Positions 6,101-12,120 are shown, numbered from the stretch's first letter. The stretch is DNA of 12,120 nt from an uncultured Eubacteriales bacterium (GCA_900542675.1 UQOT01000059.1:1-12120); one strand, 5' to 3'. A program made the numbers and translations. Notes: generated from the sequence alone by a model not told the origin.

Positions 6101-8629
6101 TGCGTATTTAACGGCATATTCGTCCGTACCGTTCATAAATGTAACCTTATACACCTTTTTAGCCGCTTCGCTTGTAAGAACGGGGTAATCATCTGATGTT
6201 AAATCCTGTCCCCATTCCTGCGTTAGCTGACCGTTCTGCAAAAGCCACGCAACCTCGCCTGAGGCAAATTCTTCAGCCGTTTTGCTTGTGCCGCCGGCTG
6301 AGCTGTCGGCAGAGGTATCAAGATAGCAGCAGCTTGTTATTGTGACATTGCTGTTATTACCACCGCAAATGCCGCCAATATAATCGTTTCCCGAAATCGT
6401 TCCTGTGTTATAGCAGCTTGTTATTGTGCCGTAATTATAACCGCAAATGCCGCCAATCACGTAGCCTTCAAAAGAATTAAATGTGTTATAGCAGTTTTTG
6501 ATTAAACCTTTATTGTTACCGCATATGCCTCCGATAGTGTAGCAAAAACTACTGCCCAAAGTGCCTGTTGTGCCTGTCGTACTGCAATTTTCGATTGTAC
6601 CGCAGTTTTCGCCGCACACACCGCCGATATAATGCATATCGGAACCTGTGACAGACGGGTCAATCACGCCGAGGTTTTTAACCGCGCCTTCCTCGCCGAT
6701 AAGACCGAATAAACCTATATAATTTGTTTCATTTCCGTCATAGCTGGCTTGTTTAAAGTAAACGCCTTTTACGGTATTCCCATGTCCGTCAAACGTGCCT
6801 TTAAACGGTGTGCCGTCCGCTCCAATCGGCGTCCACGACTTGCCGCTTGTGCTGTTATATGTTTCCGACATATCAATGTTCGCCGTCAGCTTAAAATACT
6901 CGCCCGCGCCGCTCCCGTCATTTACGTAATCGCGAAACTTCTCAAGCGTCGCAAGGTCAGGAATAAGGTAAGGGCTTTCCTCCGTACCCTCGCCGTTAAA
7001 CAACGGTACGGTAATCACATCGGAATCCGTTGTCGCGCCGTTGCTCCAGGTTACGCGGCAGAGAACCGTACCGTAACCCGTAAATGTGTCGGAGGTCTGT
7101 CCCTCAACGGCGTCGCCTACGACATAAACCTTGCCGTATTGGAAGTTACTCAGCGTGGCGGCGGCTGTTTCATCGTCATTGGAAAGCGATACATAACCGC
7201 TGCTATTCAGGTCCGTCACCGTTGCCGTAACATTGTAAACACTGTTATTTTCATCATATTCATATTCAAAATCCGCATATAAACTATATAATTCATTGGT
7301 TGTAGACGTAAAGGTAAAGGTCTGTCCGAGCTTTAAATCATAAATCTTCAGATCAAGCGAATAAGTATCTCCGTGGGCGCTTGATGACGCTTCGGTGGTA
7401 TATGAACCGTCATTGTTGTCTGTTCCTTCATGGACATCTATCCTCCCCTGATTATCCTGTTCGCTGACGGTATACCATTGATAGCTTTCCGGCGTTATGT
7501 TTGTTTCCACCTTGGGACTATCCGCCGTGGGCTGTGTAATAATAGCGAGAGCGTATATAGCCAGAGCGTCGTCCTTCGCCGCTACGGCATACTTGCTGTT
7601 GTCGCTCACAAAATAATCGAGATAATCGGCTGTGCCGTTGTTGGTAATCACCCATGGATTGTCCGCGGTTGGGCAAGTAGAATTGGAGTTGACAGCAACG
7701 CCGATTTTCGCGCCATCGGAAAGTCCGCCGTCGGCTATTGTGAGCTTGCCGTTTTGCTGGTGTATCCAGACATTGCTTGCTTCTCCGTAGCGCGTATTGT
7801 TGTATATCACAGTGGCGCCGCCAAGCGTCAGCGGATTAAACCAACTGCTGTAATAAACTCCGCTATACCAACCGTCTGAAATATTATCGCTTATAACGCC
7901 GTCGATGATTGTGCATTTTCCGCTTGCATACAATCCCGCGCCATTGTAGTAGCTTATATTTCCGATTATTTTACCGCCGTACAAATTGAATGCGCCGCTT
8001 GCATATACTCCGCCGCCGTCGCCGGAATTATTATTGTTGCCTGCAACCGCGGCGTTGTACAGACTAACGATACAGCCTGAGCCGACATAAATACCGCTGC
8101 CCCTTTTTCCGCCGGTTATAACGCCGCCCTCAATTGTCTTTGTGCCGTTTTCCTCGTCAAGCGTCCACAAGCCGTTGTCCGCAACCGTGAATTTATGCGA
8201 TAAATTGCTTTCGTTACAGTCGCAAATAGCAATTTGCTTGGAATTGGAAGCCACATAAACTACACTATTATTACCTGTCTGCTTGATTGTGTGACCGTCC
8301 AGACAGAGATTCACGCCGTCCGGCGCAGTCCATTTATCCGACAGCGTAACGTCGTTTGTCAGATAGTAATTGCCCGCTGTTGTGGGCAAGCTGTCTGTCG
8401 CCGTCCACGCGGTAAAATCGTATTCCGTATGGTCGTGATATGTATCCTCGCACTCCGTGTCTGCGCAAAGGCGGTGGGCGTGCGGCGCGGCAGCCGAAAA
8501 AGTGGCAAAATTAGTATCTTCGCCCGTAACAGCCCAATAATTATCCGCCGCACTCGCCGTCTGCGGCAGTATGATAAGCGATAGTATCATACTTACTGCC
8601 GTGATAATTGATAAAATTTTTCTTTTCAT
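3173..8629 (-). CDS. Giant secreted mosaic adhesin with SLH cell-wall anchor
   Basis: This 1818-residue protein starts with a Sec signal peptide (1-27, cleavage at ASA). Visible modules in order: a repetitive, probably beta-helical region (about 80-370) with the block NLCLDGHTI followed by ICDC; an Ig-like stretch; GLUG-type repeats (about 660-766, several YIGGICG copies); an InlB/Listeria-Bacteroides repeat (about 826-893, ending MTVYAVF); a second NLCLNGHTI/ICDC block (about 966-1000); two Cys-containing units (about 1173-1278, YWKC and YWTC); a Pro-Thr linker (about 1355-1450); an Fn3-like domain (about 1450-1525); a second InlB repeat (about 1534-1606, LYAKWTEE); and three SLH repeats plus a partial one (about 1630-1818). 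SLH repeats bind pyruvylated wall polymers, so the protein should sit on the cell surface. AGGAGG at 8639-8644 fixes the start. No catalytic motif is seen, so adhesion or surface display is inferred. Control from the divergent MerR-side region is likely. Confidence 0.92.
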   Translation of the reverse strand: MKRKILSIITAVSMILSLIILPQTASAADNYWAVTGEDTNFATFSAAAPHAHRLCADTECEDTYHDHTEYDFTAWTATDSLPTTAGNYYLTNDVTLSDKWTAPDGVNLCLDGHTIKQTGNNSVVYVASNSKQIAICDCNESNLSHKFTVADNGLWTLDEENGTKTIEGGVITGGKRGSGIYVGSGCIVSLYNAAVAGNNNNSGDGGGVYASGAFNLYGGKIIGNISYYNGAGLYASGKCTIIDGVISDNISDGWYSGVYYSSWFNPLTLGGATVIYNNTRYGEASNVWIHQQNGKLTIADGGLSDGAKIGVAVNSNSTCPTADNPWVITNNGTADYLDYFVSDNSKYAVAAKDDALAIYALAIITQPTADSPKVETNITPESYQWYTVSEQDNQGRIDVHEGTDNNDGSYTTEASSSAHGDTYSLDLKIYDLKLGQTFTFTSTTNELYSLYADFEYEYDENNSVYNVTATVTDLNSSGYVSLSNDDETAAATLSNFQYGKVYVVGDAVEGQTSDTFTGYGTVLCRVTWSNGATTDSDVITVPLFNGEGTEESPYLIPDLATLEKFRDYVNDGSGAGEYFKLTANIDMSETYNSTSGKSWTPIGADGTPFKGTFDGHGNTVKGVYFKQASYDGNETNYIGLFGLIGEEGAVKNLGVIDPSVTGSDMHYIGGVCGENCGTIENCSTTGTTGTLGSSFCYTIGGICGNNKGLIKNCYNTFNSFEGYVIGGICGYNYGTITSCYNTGTISGNDYIGGICGGNNSNVTITSCCYLDTSADSSAGGTSKTAEEFASGEVAWLLQNGQLTQEWGQDLTSDDYPVLTSEAAKKVYKVTFMNGTDEYAVKYANSTGVSALPDNPSKEGYTFEKWSTSETDGTDFTASAALTEDMTVYAVFTENTAHSHDMSVECGDEDAITFAKALTSQDGVLYIDGVQQAEGVEGYTLEAGNYYLAEDIALNRNFAAEVSFMEEDRTVNLCLNGHTIDFQFDYYNVYVGTDTTFNICDCSDGRTGKITGEYSRDARHLGLVDNRGVMSVYGAKIENASTDDTNGNYQRAIANANKLYLYNAEITSKNDTAIVSSYRDMNIYLSGAPKVKGKEAGFDLYQNEFEDNPNDKITLLTPLTVTEPYKVTAAQPMTITIGWSDKMGDAKASDYFVSAMSDYEIVKNDDGELEFVKKHVHSLTKHDAVANTCTTDGNSAYWKCEGDGSCGKMFSDENGETEIDAVPTINKTGHSMTKTDAVAQTCETDGNDAYWTCSNCNKMFSDAGGETEINAIPTINKTGHSYGDWTIITKPTETTTGMAQRVCANDSSHIDSVTLPVLTDTSVWTLIDEKDPTETEDGYKKYTSADYGEITVTIEKRTEPSAAPTVEPTSTPSADPTAVPTGAPTAKPTTVPTSIPTVKPSAVPTGAPTAKPTAKPTTEPTGTPTAKPTAEPTSTPTAEPTSEPTPEPFEPDLSVTQTTTSITVKNTISGYTYTLYDPSGNTVSEVTAKNGDDIVFSGLKKNTAYKIIVTSADGQEYTETVKTKSGSSGSSGGTSTYTVTFNANNGTSNTSVRIMKNTTVSEPTAPKKEGYTFDGWYTDSKLTAEYDFSAKVTKSFTLYAKWTEETVPTAEPSVTPKPTDTDEPSDISKVQHKAYIVGYENGTFMPDGNITRAETVVILARLTESFDENGSYTTSFADVDNNVWYYRYIGFEESQNIITGYEDGTFKPENSITRAEFANMIVHFAELNTENADTAFTDINGHWAQNQIAACYAAGYIKGYADNTFMPDNYITRAEAVAIINRVLGRDDIKDFENPFSDVTDSHWAYADIMEAAITHNAD
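4283..4565 (-). repeat. Tandem Pro-Thr coding repeats in the adhesin linker
   Basis: The adhesin codes here for repeating PTxxPT units (for example APTAKPT, EPTSTPTAEPT). Near-identical DNA blocks recur, such as GCGCCTGTAGGAACTGC-like units around 4412 and 4488 on the + strand. This is a flexible, possibly glycosylated stalk between the cysteine-rich units and the Fn3/SLH part. Such DNA can expand or contract by recombination and can also be misassembled, so its length may vary between strains. Valine-glycine-rich reading on the + strand (4188-4595) is a shadow of this repeat. Confidence 0.8.
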
Positions 8630-8699
8630 TTTGTAATTCCTCCTGTTTTATGCTTTTTATTCAAAACGGTGTTTACCGATAAAAAAAGTTACTTTGCAG

Positions 8700-8894
<195 letters not shown>

Positions 8895-8932
8895 TTCCCG
8901 TCAACCCCTTCTTCGTATTTATGCCTATATTT

Positions 8933-8963
8933 ATCATAGCACGTTCACAGGTGAACGAGTCAA
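8933..8963 (-). promoter_or_regulatory. MerR-type promoter with 19-bp spacer and operator palindrome
   Basis: On the - strand TTGACT (8963-8958) and TATGAT (8938-8933) are separated by 19 bp rather than 17. The spacer holds a 16-bp dyad, CGTTCAC (8942-8948), AG, GTGAACG (8951-8957). MerR-family activators, including BmrR, bind such spacers and untwist them to align the two hexamers. The site lies between the divergent merR gene and the adhesin gene and points at the adhesin, with a predicted start near 8926. This is the strongest evidence that the regulator controls the surface protein. Confidence 0.72.
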
Positions 8964-8996
8964 TACTTTTCTACAAATTTTTGCATAAAAAGAATA

Positions 8997-9025
8997 TTGT
9001 AAAACCTTGTCGACTGTGATAAAAT
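8997..9025 (+). promoter_or_regulatory. Promoter of the MerR-family gene
   Basis: TTGTAA (8997-9002), a 17-bp spacer and TAAAAT (9020-9025) give a predicted start near 9032, with GAGGTGA at 9034-9040 and ATG at 9047. The leader would therefore be very short. The MerR-type operator lies 40 bp to the left, so autoregulation from that site is possible but would not be by direct overlap. Confidence 0.6.
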
Positions 9026-9046
9026 AACTATATGAGGTGAAGCTGA

Positions 9047-9853
9047 ATGAAAAAAGATAATTTGTTTTTAATAGGACAGGTCGCTAAGTGCTGCGGCGTT
9101 TCAAGAAGCACAATACTGCGGCTTGAGGACAGAGGAATTTTAACGCCGGCGTATACGGAGAAAAATTTAAACGGTGGTATTCGTTATTACGACAATTATA
9201 ACGTATCGCAGATACTTCAGGTTCGTAAGCTGCTCGATTTGGGACTGAGCTATGACGAGATTAAAGAATACTATGTTTCAGACGGTGCTTCACCTACACT
9301 CCTTGACGGTTTTATGGATAAACTGCAGTTAGTTAAACGTATGCTTGAAGAAATGACAATACGGCTGAACAACAAAAATGATATGCGGTTTGAAATTATC
9401 AATCTGCCGGAATATGTATGTTTCGTGCGTGAGTATACGGGAACGCCGCGCGAAAAAATCAATGCTATGGAGTCGCTTTTTCACGAGGCTTGTGAAAAGG
9501 GGTATAGGTTTTTGCCCACCGAGCCGCTTTTTATAATCAATAAATGCTCCGACTTTCTGAACGGAGGCTTTAATTTCGACCTTGTGCACAGCTATAAGTG
9601 CTGTATTCCGTTAGAGCCTGAAACCGCGCCTGCAGACGCGGTTAAAATTTCCGCTTGCCGCGCTGTTTCAATGCTGTATTACGGCGATTATTCCGACTTG
9701 GACGACGCATATGTTACTCTCAGCGAAAAAATAAATGAGATGGGCATTACTCCTAAAGGAGACGTACGTGCTCTTGCGATTGTCGCGCCGTATGTCGGAA
9801 AGAATATAAATCCTAAAAATTACGTGTCGCGGCTTGTTGTGCCGTTTGAGTAA
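9047..9853 (+). CDS. MerR-family transcriptional regulator with GyrI-like effector domain
   Basis: This 268-residue protein has a MerR winged-helix N-terminus: IGQVAKCCGVSRSTILRLEDRGIL (in pieces, residues about 9-32), then GGIRYYDNYNVSQIL and a second helix pair to about 75. A dimerisation helix follows (about 85-110). Residues about 115-268 match the GyrI/BmrR-type ligand-binding fold, with the typical YYGDYSDLDDAYVTL segment and the closing strand RLVVPFE. Such proteins respond to small, often hydrophobic or cationic molecules and usually activate one nearby promoter. The RBS GAGGTGA is 6 nt before ATG. The divergent adhesin promoter has the matching MerR geometry, so the adhesin is the most likely target. 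The ligand cannot be read from the sequence. No clear terminator follows the stop. Confidence 0.9.
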   Translation: MKKDNLFLIGQVAKCCGVSRSTILRLEDRGILTPAYTEKNLNGGIRYYDNYNVSQILQVRKLLDLGLSYDEIKEYYVSDGASPTLLDGFMDKLQLVKRMLEEMTIRLNNKNDMRFEIINLPEYVCFVREYTGTPREKINAMESLFHEACEKGYRFLPTEPLFIINKCSDFLNGGFNFDLVHSYKCCIPLEPETAPADAVKISACRAVSMLYYGDYSDLDDAYVTLSEKINEMGITPKGDVRALAIVAPYVGKNINPKNYVSRLVVPFE

Positions 9854-9891
9854 TAAATTGATGTGTTACCGCTCCTGTTCGTGATTTCTGT

Positions 9892-9906
9892 AAAGTAATT
9901 TACTTT
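9892..9906. repeat. Short palindrome downstream of merR
   Basis: AAAGTAA (9892-9898), a central T and TTACTTT (9900-9906) form a perfect 15-bp dyad 39 nt after the merR stop. It is too AT-rich to be a good terminator. It could be a protein-binding site for the promoter that follows, or chance. Confidence 0.4.
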
Positions 9907-9940
9907 TAAGTTAATTGAAATGATGTTTGATATGCGGACT

Positions 9941-9949
9941 TGTTATAAT
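9941..9949 (+). promoter_or_regulatory. Extended -10 promoter in the gap after merR
   Basis: TGTTATAAT has a perfect -10 (9944-9949) with a TGn extension; no good -35 is present. It points right into a hairpin-rich stretch with only a 49-codon open frame, ahead of the bidirectional terminator at 10164-10204. This layout suits a short RNA or a small protein gene. Confidence 0.45.
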
Positions 9950-9978
9950 ATACATAATAATTATAATGAGATTTCGTT

Positions 9979-10128
9979 ATGGATATAAAGCCTCAACTGT
10001 TCGTACCGCGGGCTGAACGGCCAGAGAAGCGTATTTCCGAACGATACCGCCTTGCCTTAAGGCACTGTATCTTTCAACCTTTGAAGCAACGAAAAATTAC
10101 AGAAAAATTTTTACACTCCCATTACTGA
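9979..10128 (+). other. Structured intergenic stretch with a 49-codon ORF; possible small RNA
   Basis: The 454-nt gap between merR and the right operon has no recognised gene. This part has a 49-codon frame (ATG 9979 to TGA 10126-10128) encoding a very basic peptide (MDIKPQLFVPRAERPEKR at its start), but with no convincing RBS. It also has several dyads: GTTC/GAAC arms around CCGCGG near 9999-10017, the 12-bp palindrome TGCCTTAAGGCA (10053-10064) nested in GATAC/GTATC arms (10043-10071), and TTCAA/TTGAA (10073-10085). An extended -10 promoter lies upstream and a terminator downstream. The stretch could be a small structured RNA, a decayed gene end or a recombination site. None can be chosen from the sequence alone. 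Confidence 0.3.
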
Positions 10129-10163
10129 AAGTGAATTGCTTAATTTCAGACAATCCAAATAAA

Positions 10164-10204
10164 AAAATGGAGCGTAGCCGTACAATACGGTTACGCTCCA
10201 TTTT
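10164..10204. terminator. Bidirectional terminator
   Basis: AAAATGGAGCGTAGCCGT (10164-10181) pairs with ACGGTTACGCTCCATTTT (10187-10204) with one mismatch or wobble and a 5-nt loop. Leftward, the stem is followed by a run of seven T; rightward, by TTTT within the arm. It should end the leftward antirestriction operon, whose last gene stops at 10308, and block rightward transcripts from the merR side. Confidence 0.85.
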
Positions 10205-10208
10205 AAAA

Positions 10209-10322
10209 TGTAGAAATTTATGAGCCATTTTTTGAGGGTATGAATGAAAGTATATTACTTTCCTGTTTTCAAGTGTGAAAACACTTGATTTTATGCGATT
10301 TTTAAGGCTATAAATTTCTACA
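10209..10322. repeat. 114-bp element with long terminal inverted repeats and two inner hairpins
   Basis: Outer arms TGTAGAAATTTAT (10209-10221) and ATAAATTTCTACA (10310-10322) are perfect 13-bp complements, extended by AGCC (10223-10226) and GGCT (10306-10309) around one bulged G. Inside are two perfect hairpins: GAAAGTA-TAT-TACTTTC (10246-10262) and TCAAGTGT-GAAA-ACACTTGA (10269-10288), the latter with a GAAA tetraloop. The right arm encodes the last residues and stop of the Cys-rich VLP gene. The fold would be a three-way junction. It could be a structured 3' UTR, a MITE-like insertion or a DNA recognition site. No target duplication is visible. Confidence 0.75.
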
Positions 10323-10664
10323 CTCATTCCGCTTTTTTCGGATATATTCAGCCTTTTGTCTGTTCCATACGATTTTACGGCATTTATCACAATATTTAGC
10401 CCTGCGTCCTGTTGGTATAAACTCTGTACCGCATACAACACACTTTTTTGTATCTGTCGGTTTTATCAGCTTTATATACAATTCCTTATCATTCGGCAGC
10501 ACCGCGCTTTTGAACCATTTGCAGATAAGGGAATATGTAATAGTTTGTGGACAGGTGCAGTCAAGTAATATACATTCGCCGTTACAGTAATTACAGCATT
10601 GATTTTTTATAATTGTCTTAACCCTGTGGAACTGCGCGGGTGTTAGTCTTTTGATTTTGCTCAT
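10308..10664 (-). CDS. Cysteine-rich VLP-domain protein
   Basis: This 118-residue protein matches the Cys_rich_VLP family, a small accessory protein common in conjugative elements of gut Firmicutes. The start LTPAQFHRVKTIIK and the block QCCNYCNGECILLDC are diagnostic. Cysteines at 23, 24, 27, 31, 36, 38 and 48 form the N-terminal cluster. C75, C78, C92 and C95 form a zinc-ribbon-like pair, followed by the basic helix NRQKAEYIRKKRNE. Zinc and nucleic-acid binding is inferred; the function of the family is not established. The ATG overlaps the stop of the ArdA-DUF3846 gene (ATGA, 10661-10664), so it is probably translated by coupling. It is the last gene of the leftward operon, and its stop lies inside an inverted-repeat arm. 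Confidence 0.85.
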   Translation of the reverse strand: MSKIKRLTPAQFHRVKTIIKNQCCNYCNGECILLDCTCPQTITYSLICKWFKSAVLPNDKELYIKLIKPTDTKKCVVCGTEFIPTGRRAKYCDKCRKIVWNRQKAEYIRKKRNECRNL

Positions 10665-11752
10665 AATTCCTGATTGGGCGGCTTTTTCTGCGGCTGCGGC
10701 TTATTCCTGCCGTCCTGCTCCTTTTTCATTTTGTCAAGCGCTGCCTTAATTGAGGGCTTGGCTTTGACCGCCTTTATTTTCCCGTTAATTCTCATAAATA
10801 TTTCGGGTTTTGCAAAACGCTCTGAAAATTGCTTTATCTGTTCTTTATCAAGACTGCCGAAACTGTCGCCGGCTAATCCGGCTAATACAAATGTTCCTGC
10901 GATAATATCGTACATTTCACTCTCCGCGTCATATAAGGCACGGTTAAGCTCAAGCCCGTTCATTTTGCCCTCGTCATTACAAATTAAGCCTATCGGCTCC
11001 GCAAACGGATATACAACCTGAATATTCCCGCCAACCTCTTTTTGCAGTGCTTCAAGTTCTGTCGGAATTTCCTTTGTGTGCGGCTCTTTCATAGGCTCCA
11101 CCACAAGCACCGTCATTGTCTGCGGTTTATCCTGTTCGGTAACAAGATATTCAGGCGGTATATCCTCAATATTGCCGTTGTATTTTTCTGTAAAATTAAC
11201 CGAATTTTTTTCCACATATACATCATCTACTAAATATCCGCCGTTGTCATTTGCATAAGCGCGTCCGTATGTAGCGTAATCCATATAATTAGAAAGCTGT
11301 CCTAAAACTTCAACACCAAGCCCCTCGCGCTCGGCTATATATGCGCCAACATTTTTCCAACTTCCCATATCACAAACAATATCAAAACATTCCGTATTGT
11401 ATGTAATATTGATTGCGTCCTTAATATTTTCACAATTCTTTGTCTTAATAGCTGCTTGAAAAACTGTCATTTCAACATCTTCCAACTCCGATATGCGAGT
11501 GGCAAGATAATTGAGAGCGTCAACACTTTCGTATTGACTAAAACATTTTTTCAAATCATCATTTCCGCAAACGTAATCGTCAAAGAAATATTTATCAGGG
11601 CTTGCATTTTCGGATAAGCCTATTTCCTCAAAGGTTCGTTTGACAGTCTCCGCGTCTGTCGGCAAGTACAACCAAGCTCCGCTTGTTTCCTTATTGCCGT
11701 TGTCATACTCAAAACGGTTGACAATAAATGCTTTAAATATATAATCACTCAT
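10661..11752 (-). CDS. ArdA-like antirestriction protein fused to DUF3846
   Basis: This 363-residue protein has two parts. Residues about 1-205 resemble ArdA: GAWLYLPTDAETVKRTFEEI and the acidic following segment fit proteins that mimic bent B-DNA and block type I restriction enzymes. Residues about 215-315 match DUF3846: TMTVLVVEPMKEP, LEALQKEVGGNIQVVYPF, LICNDEGKMNGLELNRALYD, DIIAGTFVLAG. A basic, Pro/Gln/Lys-rich tail follows, with a KPSIKAAL motif starting near residue 332. The likely role is protecting incoming element DNA after transfer; the DUF3846 role is unknown. The gene starts 3 nt after the TTRAP-like stop and its RBS (GGAGG) lies inside that gene's last codons. ArdA and DUF3846 are often separate genes in related elements, so the fusion is notable. 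Confidence 0.85.
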   Translation of the reverse strand: MSDYIFKAFIVNRFEYDNGNKETSGAWLYLPTDAETVKRTFEEIGLSENASPDKYFFDDYVCGNDDLKKCFSQYESVDALNYLATRISELEDVEMTVFQAAIKTKNCENIKDAINITYNTECFDIVCDMGSWKNVGAYIAEREGLGVEVLGQLSNYMDYATYGRAYANDNGGYLVDDVYVEKNSVNFTEKYNGNIEDIPPEYLVTEQDKPQTMTVLVVEPMKEPHTKEIPTELEALQKEVGGNIQVVYPFAEPIGLICNDEGKMNGLELNRALYDAESEMYDIIAGTFVLAGLAGDSFGSLDKEQIKQFSERFAKPEIFMRINGKIKAVKAKPSIKAALDKMKKEQDGRNKPQPQKKPPNQEL

Positions 11753-11755
11753 AGA

Positions 11756-11968
11756 CTATTCCTCCATATCAATATCAGGTTCAAGCTCCAGCTTAGAAAA
11801 TTCCTCATTCGTCATATACTCCAGCTTATCAATCACCGTTTCTGCAATTTCTTTAAGCTCCGCATTTTCAATATACGGAAGCGCGCGGGACAGCTCCGTT
11901 TGAAGCTGTCCCTTGTCAGATGTGTCATAGATACACATTAAATTTATTTCGTCCTGTGTAAATGTCAT
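11756..11968 (-). CDS. Transposon-transfer assisting (TTRAP-like) protein
   Basis: This 70-residue acidic protein matches the TTRAP family found in Firmicute conjugative elements: MTFTQDEINLMCIYDTSDKG at the start, then LKEIAETVIDKLEYMTNEEF and an acidic end DIDMEE. The name reflects association with transfer regions; no biochemical activity is known to me. AGGAGG in the end of the upstream gene and an ATGA overlap (11965-11968) fix the start. The low pI and small size would also suit a DNA-mimic or chaperone-like partner of the neighbouring ArdA, but that is speculation. Confidence 0.82.
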   Translation of the reverse strand: MTFTQDEINLMCIYDTSDKGQLQTELSRALPYIENAELKEIAETVIDKLEYMTNEEFSKLELEPDIDMEE

Positions 11969-12120
11969 AATGAAATATCCTCCTTGTTTTCTGTAATAGA
12001 TTTTTTGTGTTCTGATTTTCCTTTGTTTTTCGCAAGCTGCCGGCGAATTGACGGCTTTTGTTCTGCGCGTTCCGCTGTTACGGCATTGTACAAAGCAAGG
12101 TCAAATTGAGTAATACCTCC
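11965..12120 (-). CDS. C-terminal end of a large element-encoded accessory protein (partial)
   Basis: The last 51 codons plus stop of a leftward gene are visible; the start lies beyond the window. The readable end begins GGITQFDLALYNAV, then EQKPSIRRQLAKNKGK and a basic tail. Tails with KPSIR-x-QL are common at the ends of YodL/DUF4316-type and related polyvalent proteins of Firmicute conjugative elements, so that is the best guess. The TGA overlaps the TTRAP-like start as ATGA, placing it first of the four visible genes in the operon. The full domain content cannot be seen. Confidence 0.65.
   Translation of the reverse strand, partial: GGITQFDLALYNAVTAERAEQKPSIRRQLAKNKGKSEHKKSITENKEDISL

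Noticed and set aside
6749..7282. 177-codon rightward open frame inside the adhesin gene
   Set aside because: Antisense to GLUG and Ig-like coding sequence, with no domain, promoter or RBS evidence.
10305..10330. AATTTCTAC motif resembling the core of a Cas12a crRNA repeat
   Set aside because: The downstream GTAGAT half of the Cas12a repeat hairpin is absent nearby, there is no array of spaced repeats and no cas gene. The motif is one arm of the 114-bp inverted repeat.

Overview
The window looks like part of a mobile element from a low-GC, Gram-positive, probably gut-dwelling Clostridia-type Firmicute. The reasons are strong AGGAGG-type ribosome binding sites, S-layer homology (SLH) cell-wall anchoring, and gene families (MobC/relaxase, Cys-rich VLP, ArdA, DUF3846, TTRAP) that are standard cargo of integrative conjugative or mobilizable elements in that group. 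These family calls come from reading the proteins, not from a database search.

Layout. Positions 1-1865 (+) form a mobilization module: an AT-rich palindrome, a two-hairpin region that is a good oriT candidate, mobC, and a MOB-type relaxase whose start overlaps mobC by 40 nt. Positions 1942-2608 (+) are a self-contained unit (extended -10 promoter, strong RBS, small secreted orphan protein, clean terminator). Positions 2581-3182 (-) hold two decayed fragments: the lipoprotein N-terminus of a ComEC-like metallo-beta-lactamase-fold protein, and the C-terminal part of an NTF2-fold-like domain with no start codon. Positions 3173-8629 (-) encode an 1818-residue secreted mosaic adhesin ending in SLH repeats. 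Positions 8630-9046 are a dense divergent regulatory region. Positions 9047-9853 (+) encode a MerR-family regulator with a GyrI-like C-terminal domain. Positions 9854-10307 have no firm gene but contain several hairpins, an extended -10 promoter, a bidirectional terminator and a 114-bp inverted-repeat element. Positions 10308-12120 (-) are a tight leftward operon: end of a large accessory protein, TTRAP-like protein, ArdA-DUF3846 fusion and Cys-rich VLP protein, joined by two ATGA overlaps and one 3-nt gap.

How the parts fit. The right operon should help the element survive restriction after transfer, and the left module should start transfer. Between them lies a surface-protein locus that appears to be controlled by its divergent MerR neighbour. 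The leftward promoter has a TTGACT -35, a TATGAT -10 and a 19-bp spacer containing the 16-bp palindrome CGTTCAC-AG-GTGAACG, which is the classic MerR-family arrangement. The leader from that promoter then crosses ten perfect TTGC tetranucleotide units lying between two convergent sigma-A-like promoters, and a terminator-like hairpin, before reaching the adhesin gene. A 64-codon leader ORF runs through both the repeat and the hairpin, so slippage in the repeat could change expression. This possible phase-variable, MerR-gated adhesin is the most interesting candidate system in the window. The promoter geometry is visible in the sequence; the mechanism is inference.
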